A DNA stretch of 31,389 nt, from NCBI GenBank assembly GCA_035640155.1, contig DASQWR010000237.1:1-31389 (forward strand), in the 5' to 3' direction. The notes under the pieces were generated by a model, which was given only the letters and a program-made list of their open reading frames with translations, made no database searches and was not told the DNA's origin. Every line of letters begins with the position of its first letter. The first letter of the stretch is position 1. The DNA is from JALYQB01 sp035640155 (GTDB taxonomy: Bacteria > Actinomycetota > Actinomycetes > Mycobacteriales > Pseudonocardiaceae). The position numbers and the translations under genes were made by a program. This document shows, piece after piece, positions 17,683-25,443 of the stretch.

Positions 17683-18662
17683 CGCGACTCCTGCCCACCC
17701 AGCCAGACTGCGTGGCCGACGAGGGCTCGTGGTGCGAGCGTGTCTACCGGCTCACCGAGACCGACTGGCTCGCCCGCTACGCCAACCCGGTGATCGACGC
17801 CGGCCTGAGCATCCTGCTCATCCTGCTGATCGCCGTGCTGCTGCGGTGGGTCGTCACCCGCACGATCAAGCGCCTGACCCGGGGAGCGACCGAGGGCCGG
17901 GTGCCGGCGTTGCTGCGCCCGCTGCGCGAGCGCGCACCGGAGAGCTGGCGCGCCTCCCGCGCCCCGGTGCTCTACGAACGCCGCGACCAGCGCGCCCGGA
18001 CCATCGGATCGGTGCTGCGCTCGTTCGCCTCGTTCCTCATCTTCGGGGTGGCGTTCACCCTGGTCCTCGGTGAGCTGGGCATCAACCTCGGACCGATCAT
18101 CGCGTCCGCCGGGATCGTCGGCGTCGCAGTCGGCTTCGGAGCGCAGAACCTGGTGCGCGACTTCCTGTCCGGCATCTTCATGATGGTCGAGGACCAGTAC
18201 GGCGTCGGCGACGTCGTCGACCTCGGCGAGGCAACCGGCGAGGTCGAGGCCGTCGGGCTGCGGGTGACCACGCTGCGCGACGTGAACGGAACCGTGTGGT
18301 ACGTCCGCAACGGCGAGGTGCTGCGCGTGGGCAACATGAGCCAGGGACACGCCGTCGCGGTGGTGGACATCCCGGTCGCGCACAGCGCGGACATCCCGGA
18401 GGCGTCCGACCTCGCCGCCCGGACGGCCACCGAGCTCACCGCCGAGGGCACCGCGCTGGCTGCCGACGTGCTCGCACCGCCGGAGATGCTCGGCATCGAG
18501 TCGGTCACCACCGACGCCGTGACGCTGCGGGTGACGGTGAAGACCCGGGCCGGGCGGCAGTGGACGGTGCAGCGCGCGCTGCGGGCGGGGATCATCGACG
18601 CCTTCGACGACGCGGGAGTGCCCCCGCCCCTGCCGCTGCGGCCCGCGCCGCCTCCCACCTGA
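17679..18662 (+). CDS. MscS-family mechanosensitive channel
   Basis: A 327-residue membrane protein. The first membrane segment AGLSILLILLIAVLLRWVV lies near residues 41-60. A cytoplasmic linker (residues ~65-105) follows, then FASFLIFGVAFTLVLGELGI. The pore-type helix GPIIASAGIVGVAVGFGAQN leads to LVRDFLSGIFMMVEDQYGVG, the MscS signature joining pore helix and beta domain. The C-terminal domain extends to about residue 315. It should open under membrane tension to release solutes. The GTG start overlaps the TGA of the S9 peptidase, so the two are translationally coupled. Confidence 0.93.
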   Translation: MTRLLPTQPDCVADEGSWCERVYRLTETDWLARYANPVIDAGLSILLILLIAVLLRWVVTRTIKRLTRGATEGRVPALLRPLRERAPESWRASRAPVLYERRDQRARTIGSVLRSFASFLIFGVAFTLVLGELGINLGPIIASAGIVGVAVGFGAQNLVRDFLSGIFMMVEDQYGVGDVVDLGEATGEVEAVGLRVTTLRDVNGTVWYVRNGEVLRVGNMSQGHAVAVVDIPVAHSADIPEASDLAARTATELTAEGTALAADVLAPPEMLGIESVTTDAVTLRVTVKTRAGRQWTVQRALRAGIIDAFDDAGVPPPLPLRPAPPPT

Positions 18663-18704
18663 CGCCCGGCTCGCCTGATACTGAGCGAGGGGCAGGATGG
18701 GGGC

Positions 18705-19088
18705 GTGGCTACTCCGGAGAACTTCTACGAGGCCGTCGGTGGCGAGGAGACCTTCCGCCGGCTGGTGGGGCGCTTCTACCAGCTGGTGCGGTCCGACGAG
18801 CTGCTGCGCCCGCTCTACCCCGAGGAGGACCTCGGCCCCGCCGAGGAGCACCTCCGGATGTTCCTCATGCAGTACTGGGGCGGGCCGCGCACGTACTCGG
18901 CCCAGCGCGGGCACCCCCGGCTGCGGATGCGGCACGCACCGTTCCGCATCGGCCTCGCCGAGCGGGACGCCTGGCTACGCTGCATGCGCATCGCGGTGGA
19001 CGAGGCGGAGCTGGACGAGGCTCATCGCACCGTGCTGTGGGACTACCTGGAGATGGCCGCGAACAGCTTGGTCAACAGCCGGACCTGA
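18705..19088 (+). CDS. glbO: Group II truncated hemoglobin
   Basis: A 127-residue truncated globin very similar in motif order to M. tuberculosis GlbO: FYEAVGGEETFRRLVGRFY with B10 Tyr, LYPEEDL with CD1 Tyr, FLMQYWGGPRTYSAQRGHP, RMRHAPFRIG with the proximal His F8, and ERDAWLRCM with Trp G8. It binds heme and O2 and is linked to oxygen or NO chemistry near the membrane. It starts at GTG 18705 and lies 42 bp downstream of mscS and 60 bp upstream of aglA. The glbO-aglA order is the same as Rv2470-Rv2471. Confidence 0.96.
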   Translation: MATPENFYEAVGGEETFRRLVGRFYQLVRSDELLRPLYPEEDLGPAEEHLRMFLMQYWGGPRTYSAQRGHPRLRMRHAPFRIGLAERDAWLRCMRIAVDEAELDEAHRTVLWDYLEMAANSLVNSRT

Positions 19089-19148
19089 CCGGGTGTCTGA
19101 GTCGTTCCAGTCGAGGGAGTTCTTTGACGGCGGTGGCAGGATGGCCCG

Positions 19149-20771
19149 GTGCGACGGAGGAAGGACTCCCGGATCGCGCTCGCGCTCGACACCGATCCGA
19201 CGTGGTGGCGCGACGCCACCGTCTACGAGGTCTACCTGCGCTCCTTCGCCGACTCGGACGGCGACGGGATCGGCGACCTCGAAGGTGTCCGCCAGCGGCT
19301 CGGTTACCTCGAGCTGCTCGGGGTGGATGCACTGTGGCTGACCCCCTTCTACCCCTCACCGATGGCCGACCACGGCTACGACGTGGCCGACCCACGCGAC
19401 GTCGACCCGCTCTTCGGTGACCTGGGCACCTTCGACCGGCTGGCCGCCGACGCGCACGAGCGCGGCCTGCGCGTGATCATCGACCTGGTGCCCAACCACA
19501 CCTCCGACACTCACGAGTGGTTCGCCGCCGCGCTGCACGCACCGCCCGGCAGCCCCGAGCGGGAGCGCTACATCTTCCGCGACGGAATCGGTGACGGGCC
19601 GCCGAACAACTGGACCAGCGTCTTCGGCGACCCGGCATGGGCCCGCGTGCCGGGGACCGGCGACGACGCTGACCAGTGGTACCTGCACCTGTTCGCCCCG
19701 CAGCAGCCCGACCTCAACTGGGACAACGCCGAGGTGCGGGCCGACCTGGAGCACACCCTGCGGTTCTGGCTCGACCGCGGCGTCGACGGGTTCCGCATCG
19801 ACGTCGCCCACGGCATGGCCAAACCGCCGGGCCTGCCGGACATGACCCGGCCGATCGACCGGCGCCACGGCCTGCTGCCCGACGACGTCGAGGACCCCCG
19901 CTTCGACGCCGACGGGGTGCACGACATCCACCGGATGATCCGCACCGTGCTCGACGGATACCCGGGACGGATGGTCATCGGCGAGATCTGGGTCACCAGC
20001 AACGACGCGTTCGCCCGCTACCTCCGCCCCGACGAGTTGCACCAGGGGTTCAACTTCCGGCTGGCCGACGCGGACTTCGACGCGGACGCGGTGCGGGCTG
20101 CGGTCGAGCACTCGATCGCAGCGGTGACCGAGGTGGGCGCCTCAGCGACCTGGACGCTGGCCAATCACGACGTCGAGCGCCAGGTCACCCGGTACGGAGG
20201 GGGCGAGCTCGGCACCCGCCGGGCCCGGGCGATGGCGCTGGTGGAGCTGGCGCTGCCGGGATCGGTGTATCTGTACAACGGTGAGGAGCTCGGCCTGCCG
20301 AACGTCGAGCTGCCGGACTGGGCGCTGCAGGACCCGGTGTGGGAACGCTCCGGGCACTCCGAGCGAGGCCGGGACGGCTGCCGGGTGCCCGTGCCGTGGG
20401 AGGGCGAGGCTCCGCCGTACGGGTTCAGCACCGCCGAGCAGACCTGGCTGCCGATGCCGCCGGACTGGGAACCGCTCACCGTGCAGGCCCAGCTCGAGGA
20501 CCCGGCCTCGACGCTCTCGCTCTACCGCCGCGCGCTGGAACTGCGCCGCAAGCACTGCCGCGGGGGCGAGCCCGAGTGGTACGGCGCGCCGCCCGGGTGT
20601 CTGGCATTCCGCCGAGCGGGCGACGGCCTGGTCTGCGCGCTGAACGCCTCGCCCGCGCCGGTCTCCACGCCATCCGGAGAGCTGCTGCTGTCCAGCGGGC
20701 CGCTGCAGTCCGGCGGCGAGGTGCTCCCGCCGGACACCGCGGTCTGGCTGCGAGGTGAGCTGGAGGATTAG
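19149..20771 (+). CDS. aglA: Alpha-glucosidase (GH13)
   Basis: A 540-residue cytoplasmic GH13 enzyme. YEVYLRSFADSDGDGIGDLE and LWLTPFYPSPMADHGYDVAD open the barrel. IDLVPNHTSD is region I; DGFRIDVAHG carries the nucleophile Asp (about 218). VIGEIWV carries the acid/base Glu (about 278), and TLANHDVERQ the third Asp (about 340). The pattern fits oligo-1,6/alpha-1,4-glucosidases of the AglA type. It hydrolyses alpha-glucosides from short oligosaccharides, possibly turning over trehalose- or glycogen-derived sugars. The start is GTG 19149 after ggaggaag-like sequence; it converges with the Rv2474c-like gene. Confidence 0.95.
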   Translation: MRRRKDSRIALALDTDPTWWRDATVYEVYLRSFADSDGDGIGDLEGVRQRLGYLELLGVDALWLTPFYPSPMADHGYDVADPRDVDPLFGDLGTFDRLAADAHERGLRVIIDLVPNHTSDTHEWFAAALHAPPGSPERERYIFRDGIGDGPPNNWTSVFGDPAWARVPGTGDDADQWYLHLFAPQQPDLNWDNAEVRADLEHTLRFWLDRGVDGFRIDVAHGMAKPPGLPDMTRPIDRRHGLLPDDVEDPRFDADGVHDIHRMIRTVLDGYPGRMVIGEIWVTSNDAFARYLRPDELHQGFNFRLADADFDADAVRAAVEHSIAAVTEVGASATWTLANHDVERQVTRYGGGELGTRRARAMALVELALPGSVYLYNGEELGLPNVELPDWALQDPVWERSGHSERGRDGCRVPVPWEGEAPPYGFSTAEQTWLPMPPDWEPLTVQAQLEDPASTLSLYRRALELRRKHCRGGEPEWYGAPPGCLAFRRAGDGLVCALNASPAPVSTPSGELLLSSGPLQSGGEVLPPDTAVWLRGELED

Positions 20772-20797
20772 AGAAGCGGAGGATTAGGAACCGACGA

Positions 20798-21430
20798 TCA
20801 GACGAGCAGCGGCAGCAGGGAGTGCCGGCGACGCAGTACCGCGCCGTAGCGGGCGTCCAGGCGCAGCCACGAATCGGTGGCCGACACCCGCACCGTCTCC
20901 CCCGCGGCGTGCTCGCCGACGAATCCCATCCCGGACAGCGCGAACAGGCAGCGCAGCGGCACCGGCACCTCGAACCCCGCGCCGCTGATCGTGATCACCT
21001 TCTGGTCCAGCAGGCTCGCGGGCGGATTCCCCTTCGGCCCCGGGTTGTCCCGGGCCACCGCCGCGCCGCGGTCGACCAGCCCGGCGAGCACGTCGGCGGG
21101 GACCTCGTCCACCTCGTGCCAGCCCGGCTCCGGTGGCAGCGCCGAGCGCCACAGCAGGTCCCGCGGATGCCCCGGGTCCACGACCGCGCCCCCGACCACG
21201 GCGAGTGCCGCGAGCAGGTCGGAGCCGGTGACGGTGAGGTCCGCGGGCTCGACCGATCCCGGCACCGAGCGGGTGGCCAGGGCGTCGAACGGGGTGTCCA
21301 CCCACGCGTCCACCCGGCCGTCGCGGCGGCGCAACCGCACCGCCACGCCCGCGTCCAGCCGGACCGCGCGGGCCACGAAGGCGCCGAGGTCGTCGCGCTC
21401 GGCGGCCTCGGGCACCCGTAGTTCAGGCAT
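20798..21430 (-). CDS. Conserved actinobacterial protein (Rv2474c-like)
   Basis: A 210-residue soluble protein beginning MPELRVPEAAERDDLGAFVA. It contains AVRLRRRDGRVDAWVDTPFD, VTGSDLLAALAVVGGAVVDP and SLLDQKVITISGAGFEVPVP. I recognise no enzyme motif or membrane segment. Position and length match the conserved hypothetical Rv2474c, just downstream of the thioesterase Rv2475c (from memory). Its ATG at 21430 overlaps the thioesterase stop by 8 bp, so the two are coupled. The function is unknown. Confidence 0.8.
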   Translation of the reverse strand: MPELRVPEAAERDDLGAFVARAVRLDAGVAVRLRRRDGRVDAWVDTPFDALATRSVPGSVEPADLTVTGSDLLAALAVVGGAVVDPGHPRDLLWRSALPPEPGWHEVDEVPADVLAGLVDRGAAVARDNPGPKGNPPASLLDQKVITISGAGFEVPVPLRCLFALSGMGFVGEHAAGETVRVSATDSWLRLDARYGAVLRRRHSLLPLLV

Positions 21431-21858
21431 GGGGAACGCTCCTCTCGGTGCAGCGGTGACGCTCCAAAAAGGCGCGCTCCAGGTCGGTGATCCGCCGCGG
21501 ACGGGCAGCGGCCAGGTCGTAGGGCACCAGTTGCGTGGACGCGGTGGCCGCCACCTCACCCGAACGCCCGTCGCGCACCTCGTAGTCCAGGTCGAACGAC
21601 GCGGCCCGCAACTCGCTCACCCACAGCCGTAGTACCACCGGGATACCCGCGAGTACACCAGCGGGCGCCGGTAGCGCACCGAGAGCCGGGCCACACCACA
21701 CCCCGCGCGAGGTCAGCGGCGCCGGCCTGTGCCCCGGCCCCGAAGAGCAACTCGGTGCGGGCCACCTCGAGCAACGTGACGAGGCTGGCGTTGTTCACAT
21801 GGCCGAAGGCGTCCATGTCCGACCACCGCACTGCGATGTCGGTGGCGTACGCGGGCAC
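21423..21858 (-). pseudogene. Acyl-CoA thioesterase (hotdog fold), two frameshifts
   Basis: The first frame reads YATDIAVRWSDMDAFGHVNN, with the 4HBT signature including the catalytic Asp, and continues to ADLARGVV. Near 21692 one base is missing; the next frame gives ARLSVRYRRPLVYS. Near 21649 one more base is missing; the third frame gives IPVVLRLWVSELRAASFDLD to the stop. Restoring two bases gives a 145-residue hotdog thioesterase with no other defect. It starts at GTG 21858 and matches the Rv2475c locus upstream of Rv2474c. Hotdog thioesterases hydrolyse acyl-CoA to free acid. As a conserved core gene this is a strong candidate for sequence error rather than true decay. Confidence 0.85.
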
Positions 21859-21951
21859 CGTGCTCCCTTCGGTCGTCCCTGTGACGATACGAGCCAGGGC
21901 GGCGTACCCTCGGTCTGCTTCGGGACACCGCTGCCCGCGCAAGTCGCCCGG

Positions 21952-22300
21952 TCAGCGTGGCTGCGGCGGGATGTCCCGCGAAGGATCGAGTACCGTCAGG
22001 TCCTTGAAGTACCGTCGGAAGAACCCACGGTCGCGCGTCAGCAGCCGGTCGGCTGCGTGGGCGGCGTGCGCTCCGACGAGGAAGTCAGCCACTACCCGAT
22101 CACGGCTGCCGCCCTGCTCGCGGTACTGCCGCCACCCGGCACCGGATGGGAACGGCGGCGTCACCGTGCAGCGGGACGAAGCGGATCTCCAGCTGGTCCA
22201 TCGCGGCGAGGAAGCCGGCGGTCTCGGGGAAGGCGGCGCTCACCTCAGCCCAGACGAGCTCGCACCACGAGCCACAGTGCAGGCAGACCACGAGCGGGAA
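21952..22300 (-). pseudogene. PIN-domain (VapC-like) toxin relic
   Basis: The middle of the protein, CELVWAEVSAAFPETAGFLA and MDQLEIRFVPLHGDAA, is in one frame; the C-terminal part GGSRDRVVADFLVGAHAAHA then ADRLLTRDRGFFRRYF is in another. One extra base near 22153 joins them. The pattern is a VapC-type PIN domain with the second acidic residue (AEVS) and the third (ADFLVGAHA). The first strand with the N-terminal Asp (normally LLDTNVL-like) is missing, so the gene is truncated as well as shifted. No antitoxin gene lies upstream; the plus-strand VOC gene starts about 100 bp away. Confidence 0.75.
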
Positions 22301-22403
22301 GACCCGGGCGCGCCCGCCTGAAACACGCCGCGGCTTCCGCCGGGTCCGATCACGGAGGACACTTCCCACGTCGGGGACCCACGGGTCACCCAGAGGAGGA
22401 TCC

Positions 22404-22826
22404 ATGCAGAGCAGACTCCACCCCTACCTCGGCTTCAAGGACAACGCCCGTCAAGCCATGGAGTTCTACAAGACCGTCTTCGGGGGAAAGCTCGAGCAGC
22501 ACACCTTCAAGGAGTTCCAGGCGTCGCAGGACCCCAGCGAAGACGACAAGATCATGCACTCGATGCTGGAGGCAGACAACGGCATCACGTTCATGGCCGC
22601 CGACACGCCGCAGGGCATGGCGTACAACCCTGGCTCTACCATGAGCATGTCGCTCAGCGGCGACAACGATGCCGAACTGTCGGGATACTTCGAGAAGCTC
22701 TCGGAAGGTGGCACGATCACGATGCCGCTTGAGATCGCCCCGTGGGGTGACAGGTTCGGCATGGTCACCGACCGGTTCGGGATCGACTGGATGGTGAACA
22801 TCGCCGGCCAGTCTGCTGACGGTTAG
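22404..22826 (+). CDS. VOC-family (PhnB-like) protein
   Basis: A 140-residue vicinal-oxygen-chelate protein. It shows LHPYLGFKDNARQAMEFYKT, VFGGKLEQHTF, KIMHSMLEADNGITFMAADT and the C-terminal APWGDRFGMVTDRFGIDWMV. This is the PhnB/3-demethylubiquinone-9 methyltransferase-like glyoxalase fold. Members bind a metal and small ligands; the role here cannot be assigned. A strong gaggagga site at 22393-22400 supports the ATG at 22404. It is the only intact gene between the broken thioesterase and the EEP gene. Its lower GC and richer Lys/Met use compared with its neighbours hint at acquisition by transfer. Confidence 0.88.
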   Translation: MQSRLHPYLGFKDNARQAMEFYKTVFGGKLEQHTFKEFQASQDPSEDDKIMHSMLEADNGITFMAADTPQGMAYNPGSTMSMSLSGDNDAELSGYFEKLSEGGTITMPLEIAPWGDRFGMVTDRFGIDWMVNIAGQSADG

Positions 22827-22844
22827 AGACCCTGCTCGGGTGGC

Positions 22845-23221
22845 TCACCGCGTCGGGATCCGATCAAGTCGCTGCCGCTGATCGGTGCTCAGCCAGAAGC
22901 TCGCCGCGGCGGCTTTCTCCTCCAGGTGGTCGATCGTGGCGGTGCCCGGAATCGGCAGCACGACCGGCGAACGGTCGAGCAGCCACGCGAGCGAGACTTG
23001 TGCTGCGGTGGCGCCCGAGCTCGACTGCCACGGCGGCGATCTCGGCCGCCGCACCTGATGCCGCGTCGGCTACGGGTCGCCAGGCCAGGAAGGCGATCCC
23101 TGCCGCGTCTCAGGCGCGATGGAGGCGTCTTGGGCCGGCGCGGGCTCGGCAGGCACATGGCGCCGAACCCGAGCCGCCGCACGCTGCGCTCACCGGCGGT
23201 GCGGAAGGTGCTCGATGTCAT
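22845..23221 (-). pseudogene. Aldo/keto reductase relic with internal deletion
   Basis: The 5' end encodes FRTAGERSVRRLGFGAMCLP, a typical AKR start. Shortly after, the sequence passes to another frame GIAFLAWRPVADAASG, and after one extra base near 23016 to ATAAQVSLAWLLDRSPVVLP then IPGTATIDHLEEK, the AKR C-terminus. The barrel core with the catalytic Asp, Tyr, Lys and His (about 200 residues) is missing. The gene is therefore a deletion remnant plus a frameshift and cannot be functional. Confidence 0.85.
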
Positions 23222-23263
23222 GTCCGCCCCCGCTCAACGTTGGCACAACACGGATGGTCCCGC

Positions 23264-24133
23264 TCAGGCCTCGAAGTCGGTGAGCACCAGGGCATGGTCG
23301 CTGCCCGCAGCGGCGGCCTCGTCGTAGAGGTACTGCACGTCGAGCACCTTGAGGTCCCGGGTGGCCCACAGGTGGTCGTGGCGGACGGGCTGCGCGGAGA
23401 CGTGGTGGGAGATGGCCAGCGGGCCACCTGGCCGGACGGCGCGGATCCGCTCGAGCTCCTCGGGATGGTGATGCAGGTACGCGCGCAGCACGTCGTCCAG
23501 GTCGTGGTCGGCGTCCGGACCGAGCAGCGGGTCCGCGCCGGCACCGCTGTCCGGGACGGACCAGGACACCGAGTGCTGGACCTCGGGCATGTCGAGCGCT
23601 GGGGCGCCCGCCGACATGCCGAAGATGACCGGGCCGCGCACCTCGGCGAGCCAACTGGCGATGCCGGAGTGGAAGGCACGCTGCAGCGCAATGGCCTGAG
23701 AAGTGGGGGTCCGCCGGGCATGAAAACTGCCAACGGTCAATGACATGCCGGTGGACAGCGCCACCCGGGCGGCCACCGTGCGCCACAGAAACCCGAGTCT
23801 TACCGGCTCGGGGACGGCGAAGGGAACCCGGTCGAGCACCTCGGCACCCAGCAGGGCGGTGGTCGGGGCACCAAGGACGGCGCACCCGAGGCGATGCTCA
23901 CTGCCTCGCGGCGTGCACAGATCGGTGGACAGCGCCCCCCAGGAGAACATCCTGGACTGGCGGTCGATCCGATGATGGGCGAACGTGTGCGGCATCAGGC
24001 CGCGATAGACCGATCGGTTGATCTCCTGAAGCACGGCGAGGTCGGGCCGGATCTGGCGGAGCAGCTCGACCTTGGCGTCGAGGAGCCCGGTCGGCCGGGA
24101 ATCGACGTTCCAGCTCACCATCCGCAAGCGCAC
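23264..24133 (-). CDS. EEP-fold (endonuclease/exonuclease/phosphatase-like) protein
   Basis: A 289-residue protein of the endonuclease/exonuclease/phosphatase superfamily: MVSWNVDSRPTG (Asn9), PDLAVLQEINRS (Glu37, metal ligand), TVGSFHAR (His138) and AGSDHALVLTD (His280). The usual G-D-x-N motif with catalytic Asp and Asn reads FGMSAGAP here (172-178), so at least one catalytic residue appears absent or replaced. No signal peptide is seen. It lies 55 bp downstream of the PD-(D/E)XK gene in the same direction, so the two are probably co-transcribed. The substrate (DNA, phosphoinositide or other phosphodiester) is not deducible; reduced or altered activity is possible. Confidence 0.75.
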   Translation of the reverse strand: MRLRMVSWNVDSRPTGLLDAKVELLRQIRPDLAVLQEINRSVYRGLMPHTFAHHRIDRQSRMFSWGALSTDLCTPRGSEHRLGCAVLGAPTTALLGAEVLDRVPFAVPEPVRLGFLWRTVAARVALSTGMSLTVGSFHARRTPTSQAIALQRAFHSGIASWLAEVRGPVIFGMSAGAPALDMPEVQHSVSWSVPDSGAGADPLLGPDADHDLDDVLRAYLHHHPEELERIRAVRPGGPLAISHHVSAQPVRHDHLWATRDLKVLDVQYLYDEAAAAGSDHALVLTDFEA

Positions 24134-24188
24134 CGGGACCTCCTCGAGCTCGAAGACTGGCTAGCTCGTCCTGACGCACCGAACCCGG

Positions 24189-25274
24189 TTACCCGCCGCG
24201 TCCCTGGCCGGAGCCCCGATGCTCCGCTATGCGAGGGGGGTCGGGGACGAAGCCCCACACCGACCCGAGGCGTCCCACCTCGAAGTCCTCGCTGACCCGC
24301 GTGCGGTACGACGCCTCGAGGATCGGCTGGTCGTCGAGCCCCTGGGTCATGGCGACGCAGGGCGGCCGGTAGGCACAGCCCGAACAATGCTCCACAGACG
24401 GGCTCGGGTACAGCCGGAGCGCTGGATCGGTCATGTCCTGCATCTCGAGCGCGACGGCGAAGCCCCGCTGTTCGAGTTCGAGCGCGCTCCGGGGGATCTG
24501 GGTGCGGCGGAAGAGCTCGCTGCAATGCTGGGTGATGATCCCGTTCGGCCCGGGCAGCGCCCGGACCTCCCGTTCATCCGCCGCCGGGTCCGACGCGGCA
24601 GGGACACCCACCCGCAGCTCGTTGTGGATGGTGCCCTGGAGTCTGGCGAGGAAACCCAGTTGCCAGGCCCAGGATCGGGTCAGGCTCTGCTCGTCGAGCA
24701 GCAGCTGGTCGATGTCCTGCCACGCCGGGTCGGTGACGATCCGGTGTTCGGCAAGCCAGCACAGCTCGTGCTCGTCCATGACCACCATGTCGATCCGGAG
24801 GCGATACTGGATGCCTCGCCCGTCCGGGGTGCTGAGGCCGATGTCGGGGTTTCGGGGGTCGGGAATGGTGACGTCGAACTGTGTCGCCACCTGAATGGGG
24901 TGGAACCGATCGACCTGCGGCGCCCACTCGAAGTAGCGCTCCAGCATCCCGGTGCCCAGCTCGAGATGCTCGTCCCATTCCCGCTCCTGCTCCGGGGAGA
25001 GCTCACGGTGCTGGGCGTACGCCTCTCGCTGCTTCCGCATGGACTTCTGGAACGCCTGCACAGTCAACGGCCGCACGATCGCCCGGTTCCACTCCCACAT
25101 GCCAGGGAAGTAGTAGACCTCGAGCGCGTCACGCATCGCCTCGTCGAGGTCGACCAGCCGCGTCGGCTCGACCGGTTCGTAGTTCTGCCGTTCCCGCGCA
25201 CCGAAGTTCCATGCCCGGCGGCACTGCCGGAACAGCCTGTTCTCCCACGGTCTCGTCACGTAGTGCACACTCAC
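24189..25274 (-). CDS. PD-(D/E)XK nuclease-superfamily protein
   Basis: A 361-residue protein. The N-terminal FRQCRRAWNFG (Cys18) and the C-terminal HCSGCAYRPPC (Cys297, 300, 306) form the four-Cys pattern that holds an Fe-S cluster in AddB/Cas4-type nucleases. The central YRLRIDMVVMDEHELCWLAE followed by HRIV matches the D...ExK strands (Asp162, Glu176), but with Arg178 where Lys is usual. LLLDEQSLTRSWAWQ (Gln196) fits the RecB-type QxxxY motif with Trp for Tyr. The GTG start at 25274 follows aggaggtgg and is well supported. It is the upstream member of a pair with the EEP-fold gene. Role unknown: recombination, repair or defence are possible. Confidence 0.75.
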   Translation of the reverse strand: MSVHYVTRPWENRLFRQCRRAWNFGARERQNYEPVEPTRLVDLDEAMRDALEVYYFPGMWEWNRAIVRPLTVQAFQKSMRKQREAYAQHRELSPEQEREWDEHLELGTGMLERYFEWAPQVDRFHPIQVATQFDVTIPDPRNPDIGLSTPDGRGIQYRLRIDMVVMDEHELCWLAEHRIVTDPAWQDIDQLLLDEQSLTRSWAWQLGFLARLQGTIHNELRVGVPAASDPAADEREVRALPGPNGIITQHCSELFRRTQIPRSALELEQRGFAVALEMQDMTDPALRLYPSPSVEHCSGCAYRPPCVAMTQGLDDQPILEASYRTRVSEDFEVGRLGSVWGFVPDPPRIAEHRGSGQGRGG

Positions 25275-25443
25275 CCGGGGCCACCTCCTGCCTTGCCCTG
25301 CCCGACCATCCGGAACCGAGGTTACGGGCGGGGGGCGTCGCGCGGGCAGGCGACGGCTCATACTCTCACCGACTGCGCGACGACGCGGCCCTCCGCACCA
25401 GCCACTGCACCCGCGGGGCCTCCCATCAGCAGCGGGTGTGCTC

